Assembly (NCBI RefSeq): GCF_003265705.1
Contig: NW_020312828.1
Span: 51,613,048 to 51,677,047, forward strand
Source of the DNA: Callorhinus ursinus
Lineage: Eukaryota; Chordata; Mammalia; Carnivora; Otariidae
Direction of reading: 5' to 3'
DNA: 64,000 nucleotides
How positions within the stretch are numbered: the first letter of the stretch is position 1; every line of letters begins with the position of its first letter. A model generated the notes under the pieces. It was given only the letters and a program-made list of their open reading frames with translations. It searched no databases and was not told the origin of the DNA. Below are positions 1-12,048 of this stretch, in pieces. The position numbers were made by a program, and so were the translations under genes.

Positions 1-1334
1 AATTGACTGAATAACTTTTAAATAAGAAGTTATGTAGGAATTTCTATTGGTCCTTAATAAGATTAGAAATGAACATATATGTAGTTGTTTCCCCCTCCCG
101 CCTTTTTTTCTGGCTTTATTAATGTGTAATATTTTGCTTCTCTGCATCCAATCTCTATTTGATTTTTCCCTTAATGTAATTTACCACCTGCAGAAGTATG
201 AGGCCTGGAAAATGCAATAGTGAAATGCCCATTAGCATAAACCAGTGGAGCAACACATGTTTAGAAGGGTCTTCTAGCCTAAGATTATTTCTGAGACCAT
301 GTATTCAACCATAATTTTTAGCTTTCAAAATTGGTTCAGGTCATAGATTAGGAGACGGTGCTCTTTTCACATAACTGTTAGGAATTTTGCGTGTTTTTTT
401 GCCCTTGGCTCTGGTGTTTTCTAACAAAAGACATGACTGTAATTTCTTAAGAAAGATTTGGGACATTGTGATTGAGCCAAACTAAAAATGAAAGAAAATG
501 GAAAAAGTAAACATAAACTCATTACTTGTAGGTCTTCTGAATAAAGACATGTGTGGAATCTATGTGAAGAGATCATGTGTTCACTTATTCATCCATGTAG
601 TAAACATTTTTGCTGTACACAAGATGTGCAAAGCACCGTGCTCTGTGCATAAAGGGATTGTGCTTTCAGCCCCACCAGAGTGAATAGTGAAGTGAGAGAG
701 ACAGAACAAAGTGAACATGAACAAATATATTATTAGACCTTGTGAGAAGCAGATAAGCAGAGTGCTAAGGAATAATTTGGAACTGAGTGGGGATGGGGAG
801 CAGGAAATGAGAGCAACCTACTTAACATCATGGGTGATGGTTTTTCTAAGGAGACTGAAAAATGAGAAGGAACCAGCAACTCATATAGCATTCCAGCTGA
901 AAAGATTAATATGTGCAAGGGCCTTGAGGATGGAAAGAGCTTGACATGTTTGGGAACCTTGAAGGACACCAAAATGACTACAGCATGAGCAAGAAATAGG
1001 TTAGGCCAAGACGATGAGTGGCCCAAGGTGAAGTAGGTGAAAGACACGTGCAGGACCTGATGGGCCATAGAAACAAGCTGAGAAATTCATCCAGCCACAT
1101 TGGGAAGCCATTCAATTATTTGAAGGAAAATGATCTATTTCTTTTATGCTTGAACATTCTTATTCGGGCTGCTATACGAAGAATAGGTAGTAGGAGAGGG
1201 AAGTCTTACTGGGAGACCAATATGGAGACTTTGGCAATAACCCAGAAGAGGGATGACTAAAGAGCTGGTGGTGGAGATGGAGAGAAGTAGAGAGATTTAA
1301 TACAGAACTTGAAGGCAGAATAAAGAGAACTTGG

Positions 1335-1535
1335 GGGGCGCCTGGGTGGCTCAGTTGTTATGCGTCTGCTTTCGGCTTAGGTCATGATCCCAGGATCCTG
1401 GGATTGAGCCCCACATCAGGCTCCCTGCTCAGCGGGAAGCCTGCTTCTCCCTCTCCCACTCCCCCTGCTTGTGTTCCCTCTCTTGCTGTGTCTCTCTCTG
1501 TCAAATAAATAAATAAGATCTTCAAAAAAAAAAAA
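1335..1535 (+). mobile_element. CAN SINE
   Basis: The tRNA-like head, the CTCTCCCACTCCCCCTGC body and an AAATAAATAAATAAG/A-rich tail are all present. Body type A (GTGTTCCCTCTC-like). Confidence 0.9.
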
Positions 1536-1835
1536 GAGAGAGAGAGAACCTGTTGATGAATTAGAAGTGGAGAGTGTTGCAAAAGAAGGGATCAACTCTA
1601 ACTTCCAAGTTTCTGGCCTAAGGAACTGAGTGGGGGTGGGGGTGCCATTTACAGAGATAGAGAAGGTGAGAAGGAAGGTTGGGGTGAGTTTAGGAATCGA
1701 GAATTTGTTTAGGGATATGTTCACTTTAAGATGTGCCACAGGTAATGGATAATTACCTCCAAGAAGCTAGTGGTATATTTAAATTTGCAATTCTGGGGAA
1801 GGTTTGGGCTAGAGGTAAAAATATGAGAGTTTTCA

Positions 1836-2020
1836 GGGGCACCTAGGTGGCTCAGTCAGGTAAGCATCTGCCTTCAGCTTGGGTCATGATCTTGGGGTCC
1901 TGGGATCAAGCCCCACATTGGGCTCCCTGCTCAGAGGGGAGTCTGCTTCTCCCTCTCCCTTTGCCCCTCCCCCATCCCATTCATGCTCATGCTCTCTCTT
2001 TCTCAAGTAAATAAAAAAAA
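1836..2020 (+). mobile_element. CAN SINE, older
   Basis: The head GGGGCACCTAGGTGGCTCAG and an A-rich tail are present. The flanks ATATGAGAGTTTTC and ATATGGAGTTTTCG look like a diverged target-site duplication. Confidence 0.85.
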
Positions 2021-2329
2021 TATGGAGTTTTCGTCATATAAATATTTCATCTCAAGGGAATGGATGAGAACACCTAAGGAGATCATGAAAATAGAGCAGA
2101 GGGAGGCCCAACTCCATTAGGCCTCTGGATAATCCAAAATTTAGGATTGAATAGGAAAAAAAGAGACTCTTCAAGGAATAGTGGAAAAAGAAATATTAGA
2201 AGAATTCTATGTCAGGAAATCTGAGCTAGAATGTTTCAAGATAGAGGGACCATAAAAAAAGACGAGTATGTATATGTACCAGAATGCATCATGCTGAATA
2301 TTTATATGGATAGTGTTGTATTATCCTTT

Positions 2330-2485
2330 TAAAAACCCTTTGAGGTAAGTCCAATTATTAAACCCATTTTACCCATTTTAGAGAGAGATTAAGTAGTTTG
2401 CCCAAGATTCCATAATAAGCAGCCGAGTTCGAGAGCCAGGCATGCTAACTCCAGAGTCCATGGCCTTAATCTCTGTGCTGTCCAC
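2330..2485 (-). mobile_element. MIR
   Basis: CCCATTTTAGAGAGAGATTA, TTTGCCCAAGATTCC and ACTCCAGAGTCCATGGCC form the complement of the MIR core and 5' part. Confidence 0.75.
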
Positions 2486-3249
2486 CTCCACAAATAGGTC
2501 CTGCAGCTAAAAGGTTAAGAGGAATGAAAACCAAAGCGTCACTTTGAGTTTGACCACATGACCTAAATGTGTCATTTTCTGAAAGTGGCGGGTGCAAAGC
2601 ACAGTGAATGGCAGATGATGCTGAGCGCTGTGAAGGGGAGAAGAGAAAGCAAGAAATGGGATGGTACCTTTGGAAAGAAAAGGACTTGAAGGGACATGTC
2701 ATGTTAGCCCCTGGTTAAATGCTGGTAGGAATGGTTTAGCAAAGTGGACAAGATCAATGACCAGAATGGGAAGCAGGTAACCCGGGGAGTATAGCCTTGA
2801 GAAAGTGACCTAGGAGGAACAATTCCTCCCTTTCCTGCATCCCTTCCTTTGGGCAGAAAAAAGACATTTCCTTGTTTTCTGAAGGATATAAAAGAGAGCT
2901 TTGGCTGCCGATACCTATGCCTCCCCAAAGGAAGAAGAGGGATGTCTCAGGCTGTGGCCCAGCCTCCTCTGCCTCCTGTCGTTGGGACGTGCTGCCCACG
3001 GGTCAGCCTCACCAGGGCACTGCGTTTCCAAGCGGCCCGCTTGTGATGGGGTCCCTGACACCTGTACTTGTTCCTCAGTTGGTTCGGGACTCACAGAGGG
3101 AAGAGAGTGGTTAGAACATTAAAATCTGAAGTGTAGAGAGAGGATGCGGTTGGAATCAGAAAACACATGGAGAGAGGCTTTAACAAGAAAAGGACCGCAT
3201 TCTCTTCTGTAATAGGAAAAAAAAAGATTTAAAATAGTAGGGAAAGATA

Positions 3250-3492
3250 GACAAAACATGAGAGACTATAGACTCTGAAAAACAAACTTAGGGTTCTAGA
3301 GGGGAGGGGGGGATGGGTTAGCCTGGTGATGGGTATTAAAGAGGGCATGTTCTGCATGGAGCACTGGGTGTTATACGCAAACAATGAATCATGGAACAGT
3401 ACATCAAAAACTAATGATGTAATGTATGGTGATTAACATAACAATAAAAACTTAAACAATAGTGACCATTAAAAAACAAAAAAATAAAAAAT
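3250..3492 (+). mobile_element. LINE-1 3' end (carnivore type), 5'-truncated
   Basis: The sequence includes the carnivore L1 3' UTR signature (GATGGGTATTAAAGAGGGCA, then GAGCACTGGGTGTTATACGC) and ends in ATAACAATAAAA plus A-rich DNA. AAAATAGTAGGGAAAGATA (3231-3249) and its near copy at 3493-3511 form a 19-base target-site duplication with one mismatch. Confidence 0.88.
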
Positions 3493-3921
3493 AAAATAGT
3501 GGGGAAAGATAAATGTAAGTTTATTGAGTTGCCATTGGAAAGAAGACAGTGATTTCTTTAATTTTGAATATTATATGTTTATCTGAAGAAAGTCTAAAAT
3601 CCAACTCCGTTGTACTAAGGGCCCTACATAGCCTTCATGTATTAAATTACTATCATCTGAACAGAAGAAACCTGTAACAGATACCCCAGTGATTTTCAAA
3701 TTGGGGAAGAGGACATAGCAGGCCCTATCCAGGGTGGCTGATCGGAATCTAAATAGTTTCCCAAAAAATCTAAAAAAATCATTTTCAATCACTAATACAA
3801 TCAACAATGCAATCTTGCCTTTAAAAACCATAAAGCATCATTTTCATTTGAAAACATTTAGGATGACTTATGGATTTTTTTATATCTATCAAAGGATGAT
3901 CTAAATTTAAAGAAGTAAAGA

Positions 3922-4126
3922 GGGCTCCTGGGTGGCACAGTCATTTAAGCATCCAACTCTTGGTTTCTGCTCAGGTCGTGATCCCAGGGTCATGAGATCA
4001 AGCCTTGGAGCTCCGTGATCAGCGCAGAATCTGCTAAAGTTTCTTTCTCCCACTGCCCCTTGCCCTCCATGTGTTCGCTCATGCTCTCTCTCTCTCTCAA
4101 ATAAATAAATCTTAAAAAAAAAAAAA
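3922..4126 (+). mobile_element. CAN SINE, older
   Basis: The diverged head GGCTCCTGGGTGGCACAG, a TCTCTC body and an AAATAAATAAATCTTAAAA tail are present. AAGAAGTAAAG / GAGGTAAAGAAG flanks suggest a duplication. Confidence 0.85.
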
Positions 4127-5161
4127 GAGGTAAAGAAGCAATGGATTAACCAGAGTGATGTTTTCCATCAAGATCCTGAATTAATATGTAAACACAAGGC
4201 CTGCATTTTTCTGTAAATTCATTTCCTGATTCTTGAATCTTCTGGGGAAATTAAGATGGGAGATTGTTGTGCTACATGCTACATTGGCATTTTAACTATA
4301 AACCATTGGGCTTTGGCCCAGATGATCATTACCTACAGAAGCTATCTTGATTAAGTTCAGAGTTGCCTTATGTTGTACATAAGCAAAACTACATTTTAAT
4401 CAGCTAGTCCTTATGTTTTATACTGATAGTGTGTAATAGGCCCTGTCGAAAATAGATTCCTTTAATCAGCAATGTTGGATAGAAGCCGAAGTCTTAAGAT
4501 AGTCTTATTTATTCTGATTTCTTCTTCCTAAAATGAATAAACAGCATGCATTCAGTGTGGCAATAGCATGTTACAAATCACTTCATCAAAGGTAATAAAA
4601 TTAAATTTCATCTCTGTGAGTTATTATAGAGGACTGTTTAACATTTATAAGAATTTGACTTCCAAATCCTTCAAGCCCTAATCTTTGGATTTGCATAATG
4701 TGTTTGTACTTTTGGGATTTTCCAGTTGAAAGGCTTTGAAGTTCCAAGGCAAAAACTGAAATAAATTGGAAATTTGTGTAATTTCAAGGTGAATGCTTGT
4801 AATATAGTAGTATAATTGGAAAGTACATGGAAGGGGAAACTCATGAAAATGTTACTACTATTAACTTAGTGCTTTGGAATTTCATAGTAGAAAGATAATA
4901 TGCAAAATTCTTAATGAGTGCTCCAAAAACATTAAGTAGATATTTCTAATCAATAAAATTATAATGTTTCATCTTTAGGTTGTTTAAAAGCAGTAGATCC
5001 TGAACTTGAACCCAATTCCAGAGTCCTTGCTCCTTCTTCTCCATGCCACCACTGAAAAGTTTTGTGTAAGAATATCAATTTATGAAAGTACAGAGTGTTT
5101 CCTTACCAATTACAAGACTGGATTTAGTGAATAAAGAATTGACATATTGTTCACACTGGTC

Positions 5162-5329
5162 ATAGTATTGATAATGGAGATTTTGAAACTATTTCCTTTT
5201 TCTAAATTCAAAAACACATTCCCATAGTTGGGTGGGAAGAAGGCTATAGTATTGATAATGGAGATTTTGAAACTATTTCCTTTTTCTAAATTCAAAAACA
5301 CATTCCCATAGTTGGGTGGGAAGAAGGCT
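5162..5329. repeat. Perfect 84-base tandem duplication (two copies)
   Basis: The unit beginning ATAGTATTGATAATGGAG at 5162 is repeated from 5246 with no difference that I can see. The period of 84 is a multiple of three, which creates a spurious minus-strand open frame over it. The duplicated DNA itself looks unique. Confidence 0.93.
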
Positions 5330-5489
5330 ATCTTAAGTGAATGAATTAAATTGATCATTGTATCTGCTCCCAAACTGTCCAAAGTCTTACTCTTTCAGTT
5401 TATTTTCATAGATTTTTTATATGTGAACTTGCTTGTCTTTTTGTATTATTTCTTGTGGTGTTTTCCCCCATCATGAGATCATTCGTTCA

Positions 5490-5595
5490 TTCCATAATCT
5501 ATTTACTTGTTGCCTACTCTATGCCAAGAACCATGCTAAATCCTAGGAATAAACTGATGAACAGACTAGGATTTCTGTGACTGTAGGGATTAAGT
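5490..5595 (-). mobile_element. L2-like fragment
   Basis: TTGCCTACTCTATGCCAAGA followed by GCTAAATCCTAGGAATAAAC is the complement of an L2 3' end. Confidence 0.5.
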
Positions 5596-6854
5596 TGATC
5601 TGGTGGTAAGGACTCCTAATCAAAAGTGCTTCTTCCTGTCTCTCTTCTCTCAGCTGGTGTAAACATAGGGATATAAATAAACCAGCTGGCAAACTTGGAG
5701 GATTTGGATGCCTTTTTCATGAAAGGTCAATAAGAAATGTTCACCTTTTATGTTAGGACTTATTAAACTCTGGAGAGGCAGATTGGATTGGGATTTAATT
5801 TCTGGCATTTTTAGCATAGAATTAGGTATAAGAGCAATAAATTCATGTGTGCTTCTATATAACTCACATTATAGACACTGGCCTTGCCCTTCGCAGAGTT
5901 GAACTTGGTTGCATTTAACAAGAGAATTTCTAGCAAACCATTCCTACATATCATTGCACCTGTGGCTTAATTCTTGAATTTTCTGTTCTCTGTATTTCCA
6001 AATAGGAAAGCATAAATTTCTTAGGATGAATACAGGGCTAGAAACGTCTTTTTATAACAAGGTACCTAGTTTTGGTGTCCCATTGACTGTCTAATACCAA
6101 TTTGTACTCCCAAAGGATACTTTCTGTTGAAACATTTTGCATTGGTTTAGAATTATAAAAGAAGATTGTGTAATTCCTGATTCCACACTAATGAGATTTT
6201 CTGCTTCGTTCCTATGTTGGGGCCACCTAGAATAGTATGAGCACAGCACTTACAAAGCAGGCTGTGATTGGCATAGTCTATATCTTAATGGATTGTTTTT
6301 TTGTTTGTTTGGTTTAATGCATAGATTTCCAATCTGTCATTTTTTCTGGTTGGACTTCTGAATATGTTTGGGTTTTTTTGCTGAGTGTGTGGTTTGTTTT
6401 TAGCTGCTGATTTTTAGTCAGACTGTACAGGAGGGGTAACAAAAGGCCTTAATTTTGAAATGTGAAATTTTTTTAGGCATTTGCTCTCAAAAGCTCTTTT
6501 TGAGTGACTTGAGATTTTTGCAGAAGCCACAGTATCCAACTTGGAAAAATCTGCATTCTCAGCAGCTTTACTGCTTTAAAAAATATCCTTACACTAGCTC
6601 TTTTAGGAAGCAAGGAGCCAGCTTTGCTAACAGTAATGAGTTGTGCAAACCACAGATGGTCTTCTTGCTGAAAATTACTGGAAAGGACTAGAAAATGTTG
6701 GGTTTTAGGGGCACAGCCATTTACATACGTCCGTGTATGTATGTATACATGCACATTTGTTAGTATACAACAGATTAATGTGGCGAAGAGTGAATTTGTA
6801 TAGCTAGTACCAATCCTAAAGATTTCTGGAATTTTGCAAAGTGCTTTCACATGA

Positions 6855-7035
6855 GTTAACACATTTTATGCCCACAAGAACTCTCTTGGGTAAAGTAGGC
6901 AGATAGCATAACTACCACCATTGTGGGTAAGAAAATAAGAGGTCTAGAAAGTCCAGGTTCTTGCCAAAAGTCCCATGGCTAGGAAATGTCACAGCTGAAA
7001 TTTATCTCTATCCCCTAATTCCAAAGCATGGCCTT
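6855..7035 (-). mobile_element. MIR, diverged
   Basis: AGAGGTCTAGAAAGTCCAGG through TCCAAAGCATGGCC reads as a diverged MIR complement. Confidence 0.5.
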
Positions 7036-7039
7036 TTGG

Positions 7040-7225
7040 TCAAAATGTACTGGTTGGATTCCAGCGTCCCTAGTTTTTAGCCCTGTCTCTTTCTCTAAAC
7101 CTCAGCTGCCCCCTCTAAAAATAAGGAATATGATACCTCATAGGTTTATTGTGATCAGTAAATGAAATAATGTATATATGGCCTGTGCCCTGTATATTAT
7201 AAATGCTCAGTGACTATTGATGTTT
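7040..7225 (+). mobile_element. MIR
   Basis: AACCTCAGCTGCCCCCTCTA and ATGATACCTCATAGGTTTAT match the MIR 3' half in direct orientation, just after an inverted MIR. Confidence 0.55.
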
Positions 7226-7254
7226 GCTTGTGTTTTTGTTTAAAGCAAATAATA

Positions 7255-7480
7255 ATACTATGTGCTAAGTATTTTAAGTGCTTTTATAAAGGTTAACTTA
7301 ATCCTCATGTCAATTTTATGACACAGGTGTTATTAATACCTCCATTTTACATATGAGAGGGCCAAGGCAAGGAGAGATTAAGAAAATTTTTGAAGGTTAC
7401 AAGTTAGTAAATATCAGATTAGGGATTCAATTCCAGGGAATCTGGCCCCATGTCCATAGTCTTAACCACTCTGCTATTAT
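7255..7480 (-). mobile_element. MIR
   Basis: TTAATACCTCCATTTTACAT, AAGGTTACAAGTTAGTAAAT and CTTAACCACTCTGCTATT fit a MIR complement. Confidence 0.7.
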
Positions 7481-8924
7481 TCCAGAGGCACACAGTCAAA
7501 TATATGCACCTGTGGCTTTTATATTCTATTGTTTTACCACTTTAAATTCCTCTGACCTAGGGAATATTCTCATTATACTACAGTAGCTTTTCTCAACTGT
7601 TGCTACTGTACCCCAGGGCATCCTAAGCCTTTACTAGGTGTATAGTAGAACGTTCATTTTTGTCAGATAACTACAGAACTCGGGAAATATACTGTTAGTT
7701 CTAATAAAGGTACAATTTGAATTCCATTTAATGGAAGATGTAATTCCAGTGAAGAACTCAAACTAAATGAAACCATTTTTTTCCTTATGCATTTAAATCA
7801 TACCAGGATTTAGTTTAGGCTTAAGGTAGAATTCTATCATGTAGTATTTAGGCAAAATAACAAAACTATTAGAAGATGCAGAGCCTGGCAGACAAAGAAA
7901 GATGACAACCATTGCTTGGCTATGGCTGGAATGGAAAATGATAGAAGGCTAGTGATAGTAGATGAAGACCCTACAATGTGAGAGAAAAAGGAAAGGGGTG
8001 CCCAAAAGAGTATGGCAAGTAATAAACAATAGTAATAAAGGGCTAAAAGCAAAGAAGCTTAGAGAAGGTGTCTCCATGGGCAAATCTCTTGAAACAGACA
8101 ATCGACCCAGATCTTTGGGAGCAGTCCCTCTATGGTCGGCAATGTAAAGCCATATTCAGTCACTGCTGGTGCAAGCCCTGAGAGTTGGGGTGTCCATTAA
8201 CTCATTTAAGCCAAAAGATGCATGCATTCTAGCCAGTGATTTGGAAAATACATGGAAGGTTTCTCATGTGTCTAGTAAAGTAGAAATAAATTATCTAAGA
8301 ATGAAATTTAGTTGATTACTATGAAGGTAATCCCATTTAAATTGGTTGGTATTAGAAGTTTTCTACCGCTTACTTTTTTCTCTATTTCCTGTGACTTCAT
8401 TTCATCATTGGCCTACAGGGCTTCCCTTCCTCCTTGGAGAACTAGTTGAAATTGGCATGAATCCTATTTTGACAGAGTACGAAGGTCAAAGCCCTCCTCA
8501 TACTTCCTTTCAGGTTTTTGTCCTTCCCATGGTTCTCTGGGCTCCACCTCTGCTTACAAGTTTGCTATTTTAAGTCAACTCACACAGATTTAAAAACTAC
8601 ATGCACTCAAGCAAACTATTTATTGGATGGATTCAGTTGTTTTCCAAAAGATCTGGGGATTCTCACAGGAGAGATATCACATTGTACACCACACGAAAGG
8701 CTCCCATTTAGCTTAACCTTTATCCTCTGCTCCTTCCCCCAAATCCACACTGCAGAAAAGGTGGGACCGCCCCCTTACAAAATGCATTGCAACCCCTGAG
8801 TAGTGCAGCAGCAAAGGATCCCAGGAAGCTGTTCTAACTTCCTCAGCATCCCTTAGAAGTTTGAAGAACAAAATTCTGTCCTCCCTTACCTCCTTTTACA
8901 AAGAGATTGGAACTTCCATTTATT

Positions 8925-9060
8925 GAGAACATCCTCTGTAGGTGCTGTGCTAGGCACTTTCACCGAGGGTGTTTACTTAATCCACAGAACCTGTCTGGAT
9001 ATGTTTTATCTCCATTTTATAGATGAGAAAACCGAGTCTCAGAAAAGTGTCCAACATTGT
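8925..9060 (-). mobile_element. MIR
   Basis: GGTGCTGTGCTAGGCACTTT and TCTCCATTTTATAGATGAGA fit the MIR complement. Confidence 0.65.
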
Positions 9061-9925
9061 TACCATGCTGAAAAAATGTGTGGGGACACATGTGGAGAAG
9101 AGAAGGAATAGTTCTTTTCTGTTCAAAAACAGAGGAAAAAGAAAGGGCAAAGATTATGAACCACTAGATAGTCTGCCTAGTGGCGCAGTGCCAAAAGGGA
9201 TGGCTCCTTTTACTCATTTCCTTTTCTCCATCCAAGATGTCGGCACTCATTTTCCTTTGGAAATGCAAAGCACATTAAACAAAGATTCTTTTGGTGCCAA
9301 TTAAGAGATTATTTTTGTCTCTATTTGTAATGTTTCATTTAATATCAATGAGTATTTTATCTCATGTACACCTACATATTCCATTACGCTATTTACATTT
9401 GTTTAACACATTTAATTAAGAACATTGTTAAAAATTGAGAAAGACTTCCCTTCATGAAATTTGGAAATTGAAGGTAGCAGTTTGCACATTTCCTTGCCAA
9501 TCACAGTAGTCAATTTTAGGGTCTTTAAAGGGCTAATTCAGTTACGCACACAGTTCTGCTTTCTAAAAACGTGCACAGGGAAGTATTTTCTTAGGTAAGC
9601 CAGTGAAGCTACTCACAGTGTTCCAGACTCCAGCAACAACAATGAAAATATGACACCCTTCAAGTGTTGATTGGGAAGATTATCTGGTGAGGAAGGGCAA
9701 AAGGAGCAGGGAAAATGCCATAGGGCCATTTTCTGCTTGCCTTTGGCCTTTGGAGCCCACAACTACATCCTTTGCTCATTCCAAAGAGGCTATTTGAAAA
9801 GGACTTGTGGGATATGGAGACATTTTTAAGTGATGTAGAACTTCATCAGTTGTGGTATCTAGCACTGTCTCAAATCTAAGCTGTCATTGCTGACATGCTA
9901 CAATAATTAATAATTAAAATCTTTA

Positions 9926-10099
9926 AAAAAAATTTATTTTGGAGAGCTGGGGAGGGGCAAAGGGAGGAGAGGGAAACCCAAGCAGACTGCACACTGAGTG
10001 TGGAGCCCAACACCAGGCTCAGTCTCACAACCCCAAGATCACGACCTGAGCCAAAACCAAGAGTCAGATGCTCAACTGACTGCGCCACCAGGCACCCCA
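9926..10099 (-). mobile_element. CAN SINE, old
   Basis: The complement of the head (GCGCCACCAGGCACCCC) and the GATCACGACCTGAGCC block are present, with an AAATTTATTTT tail remnant. Confidence 0.82.
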
Positions 10100-10689
10100 G
10101 ATACACATTTTTAAGTCTCATGATCTTTGACAACTTCTTTGACTCTTGCCAGGGTATCTCTACGGCTATATGTATGTTATTATTTGTAAACAGTGTCTTG
10201 AGGTTCAGCCCTGATTCACAGCCAAAAACATAGTAATTTCACCAGTTGCTGCATGAATAGTTTCTACTTGTAGATGCTCCCCATCTGAAGGCCCTTGGAA
10301 GTCTCCTTGCCCAGCCCCATTCGCCCACTCAGCCTTCTTCTCCTGCCCCCCACCCGCCAACATCTGCCTTTATAGTCAGTGAAAGGTAGTCAGCATTTTT
10401 GATAATCAGCAAAATGATCCAAACTCTAAATTTTTTACTGCAAATCTGTAATGCAACCCCTGCTTATATTCTAAAAACTATGCGATGCCAAGCCACTGTG
10501 CTCCTCCTGTAGGAGCATATTCTGGGAGTCCTTCATGCTCCCATTGTAAAGCTGAATCCACTTTATGTCCTAAACCAGGAACCTTGAAATCCTCTTTCTT
10601 CTACTTCTTTTTTCTCCTCCCTTGTTATCAATCTGACATCAAGCCTTGACTATTCTTTCTTTAAATTTTTATCCTTTGGGTAACAGACC

Positions 10690-10870
10690 CCTATAAAATA
10701 AAAATAATTGGGTGACAGGAGCTTCATATTATTGTTGTTTTGTTGCTTTGCTGTCTCCAGAAGGTTAAATATGTCTAAGGTTTCAAAGCTTAAGTGATAG
10801 AGATCGTGTTTGAACCTAGATTTTCTAAATCCAATGTCGATGGTCTTAAAACACTATGCTATTACATAGT
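10690..10870 (-). mobile_element. MIR, diverged
   Basis: GTTTGAACCTAGATTTTCTA and AAAACACTATGCTATT resemble the MIR 5' part in complement. Confidence 0.45.
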
Positions 10871-11851
10871 GCCTGAGGAGGCCATTTTTAAGCTGAGTCT
10901 AGAAACATGAGCAGGACCTGACAGTGGGGCAGAATATAGAAGAATTTACTGGAAAAGCCTAAATAAAGTCTGGAGGTATAAACATGTGCGAAACTTGAGA
11001 AATTGCAAATGTCAAGTGTGATTACTGTAACTGATAAAGAATTGACTACCAACCTGTTTTCTATGAGGAATCTAGACTTGAAAAATGACACCTAGTGTTA
11101 GCTTCTCAAAGTACCATGAACCAAGAGTAGACTGGGCTTAAGGTTCAGTTACAATTACAAATCTAAAGTTCTGTAGCTTGAAGTATTTGGATTTATCTCA
11201 TATCATTTATCAGTAATTTTTACACCAAGAGACACATTCCCTATGCATGAGTGGAGAAAATGTTTTATGGATAGCTTTTTGATTTCCATGTGAGGTCTCA
11301 TGTCAGCTCTCTAAAGTGTAGATGTGAGCAGTCCATGAGAATGTCTGGAGAAATAATGTGAACTCTATAATTTTTACAGCTAAGATGCTATTATAGATAA
11401 AATAAAAAGCCCTGGCAGCCTCTAGTTACCCAAATAATCATTTCATTATCTCTTTCTGGGTTGCAATTATTTATTTCTAACTAGTGTTTTACTATAGCAT
11501 TAAAGATACTCCTTTTGGAATTAAAAGCAGTAGCCAAATGCATTATCTTTGTCTGACACCACATTTTAGTTTGCTGTTAGAAAAATAAAAGTCCTTTATT
11601 GCATTACGTTCTAATACCTTTTACCAAAACCTTTTAAAATGATTAGGCATATTTTTCCCCAAATATTTGAAGTTTCACAAATATTTGAAGAATTTAAAAT
11701 ACCGTAGGGAATGTCTATAATTTCTGAATAAACCTTGTTCTATTTCAGGGCCAAATATTAATTCAATTGTTGAAAAAAATTATGCCGGAGATAAAGTTGA
11801 AACAAGTGTCTCCCGAGTGAGTAATCAGCATGTGGTATTCTTTACCTGTAG

Positions 11852-12048
11852 GTTGAAGAAAAAGTCCCAGTCAGTGGATATTACCGCTCCTGGGTTCAGC
11901 CCTCTGGCTGCTGCAGGAAAGCCAACGCCACAAGCCAGTAAGGCCCCCACACCCAAGACGCCCGTCATTGAAGAAGAGCAGAACAACACGACCAATACCC
12001 AGAAGCATCCTTCTCGGAGGAGTGAACTGAAGAGGTTCTACACCATTG
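11852..12048 (+). CDS. OXR1: OXR1 internal coding exon (N-terminal region)
   Basis: The 65 complete codons begin LKKKSQSVDITAPGF and end RRSELKRFYTI, which I recognise as the N-terminal segment of oxidation resistance protein 1. OXR1 is a TLDc-family protein linked to protection from oxidative damage and to vesicle/V-ATPase-associated functions; its LysM and TLDc domains lie in later exons outside this window. The exon is preceded by a pyrimidine-rich tract and AG at 11850-11851 and followed by donor GTGAGC at 12049. It starts with the last base of a split codon (probably Trp, TG|G) and ends with the first base of the next (probably Asp, G|AT). Both phases fit my memory of the human isoform starting MSVSNLSW. 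The segment is Lys/Pro/Thr-rich, looks disordered and carries a few conservative differences from the human form as I remember it. There are no stops or frameshifts. The family assignment is secure; exon numbering and isoform use are inferred. Confidence 0.93.

Larger units (their letters stand above)
1..11851 (+). other. OXR1: OXR1 intron upstream of the coding exon (partial)
   Basis: No coding exon is recognisable in this stretch. It holds interspersed repeats annotated separately plus unique-looking AT-rich DNA. Blocks of more than 300 bases in which I see nothing specific are 1-1334, 2486-3230, 3512-3921, 4127-5161, 5600-6850, 7590-8920, 9065-9920, 10100-10690 and 10871-11748. The intron begins outside the window. 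That it belongs to OXR1 is inferred from the exon at its right end. Confidence 0.8.

Noticed and set aside
1382..1739. Minus-strand frames over the first SINE
   Set aside because: The frames read through SINE sequence and its A-rich tail. The same artefact recurs at 29834-30105, 30947-31222, 36964-37269, 45215-45460 and 49957-50169.
5110..5382. 90-codon minus-strand frame with an internal 28-residue repeat
   Set aside because: The repeat is only the 84-base tandem duplication, whose period is a multiple of three. No gene is supported.
6473..6862. 129-codon open frame on the minus strand
   Set aside because: No family resemblance, and length within chance for 64 kb of intron.
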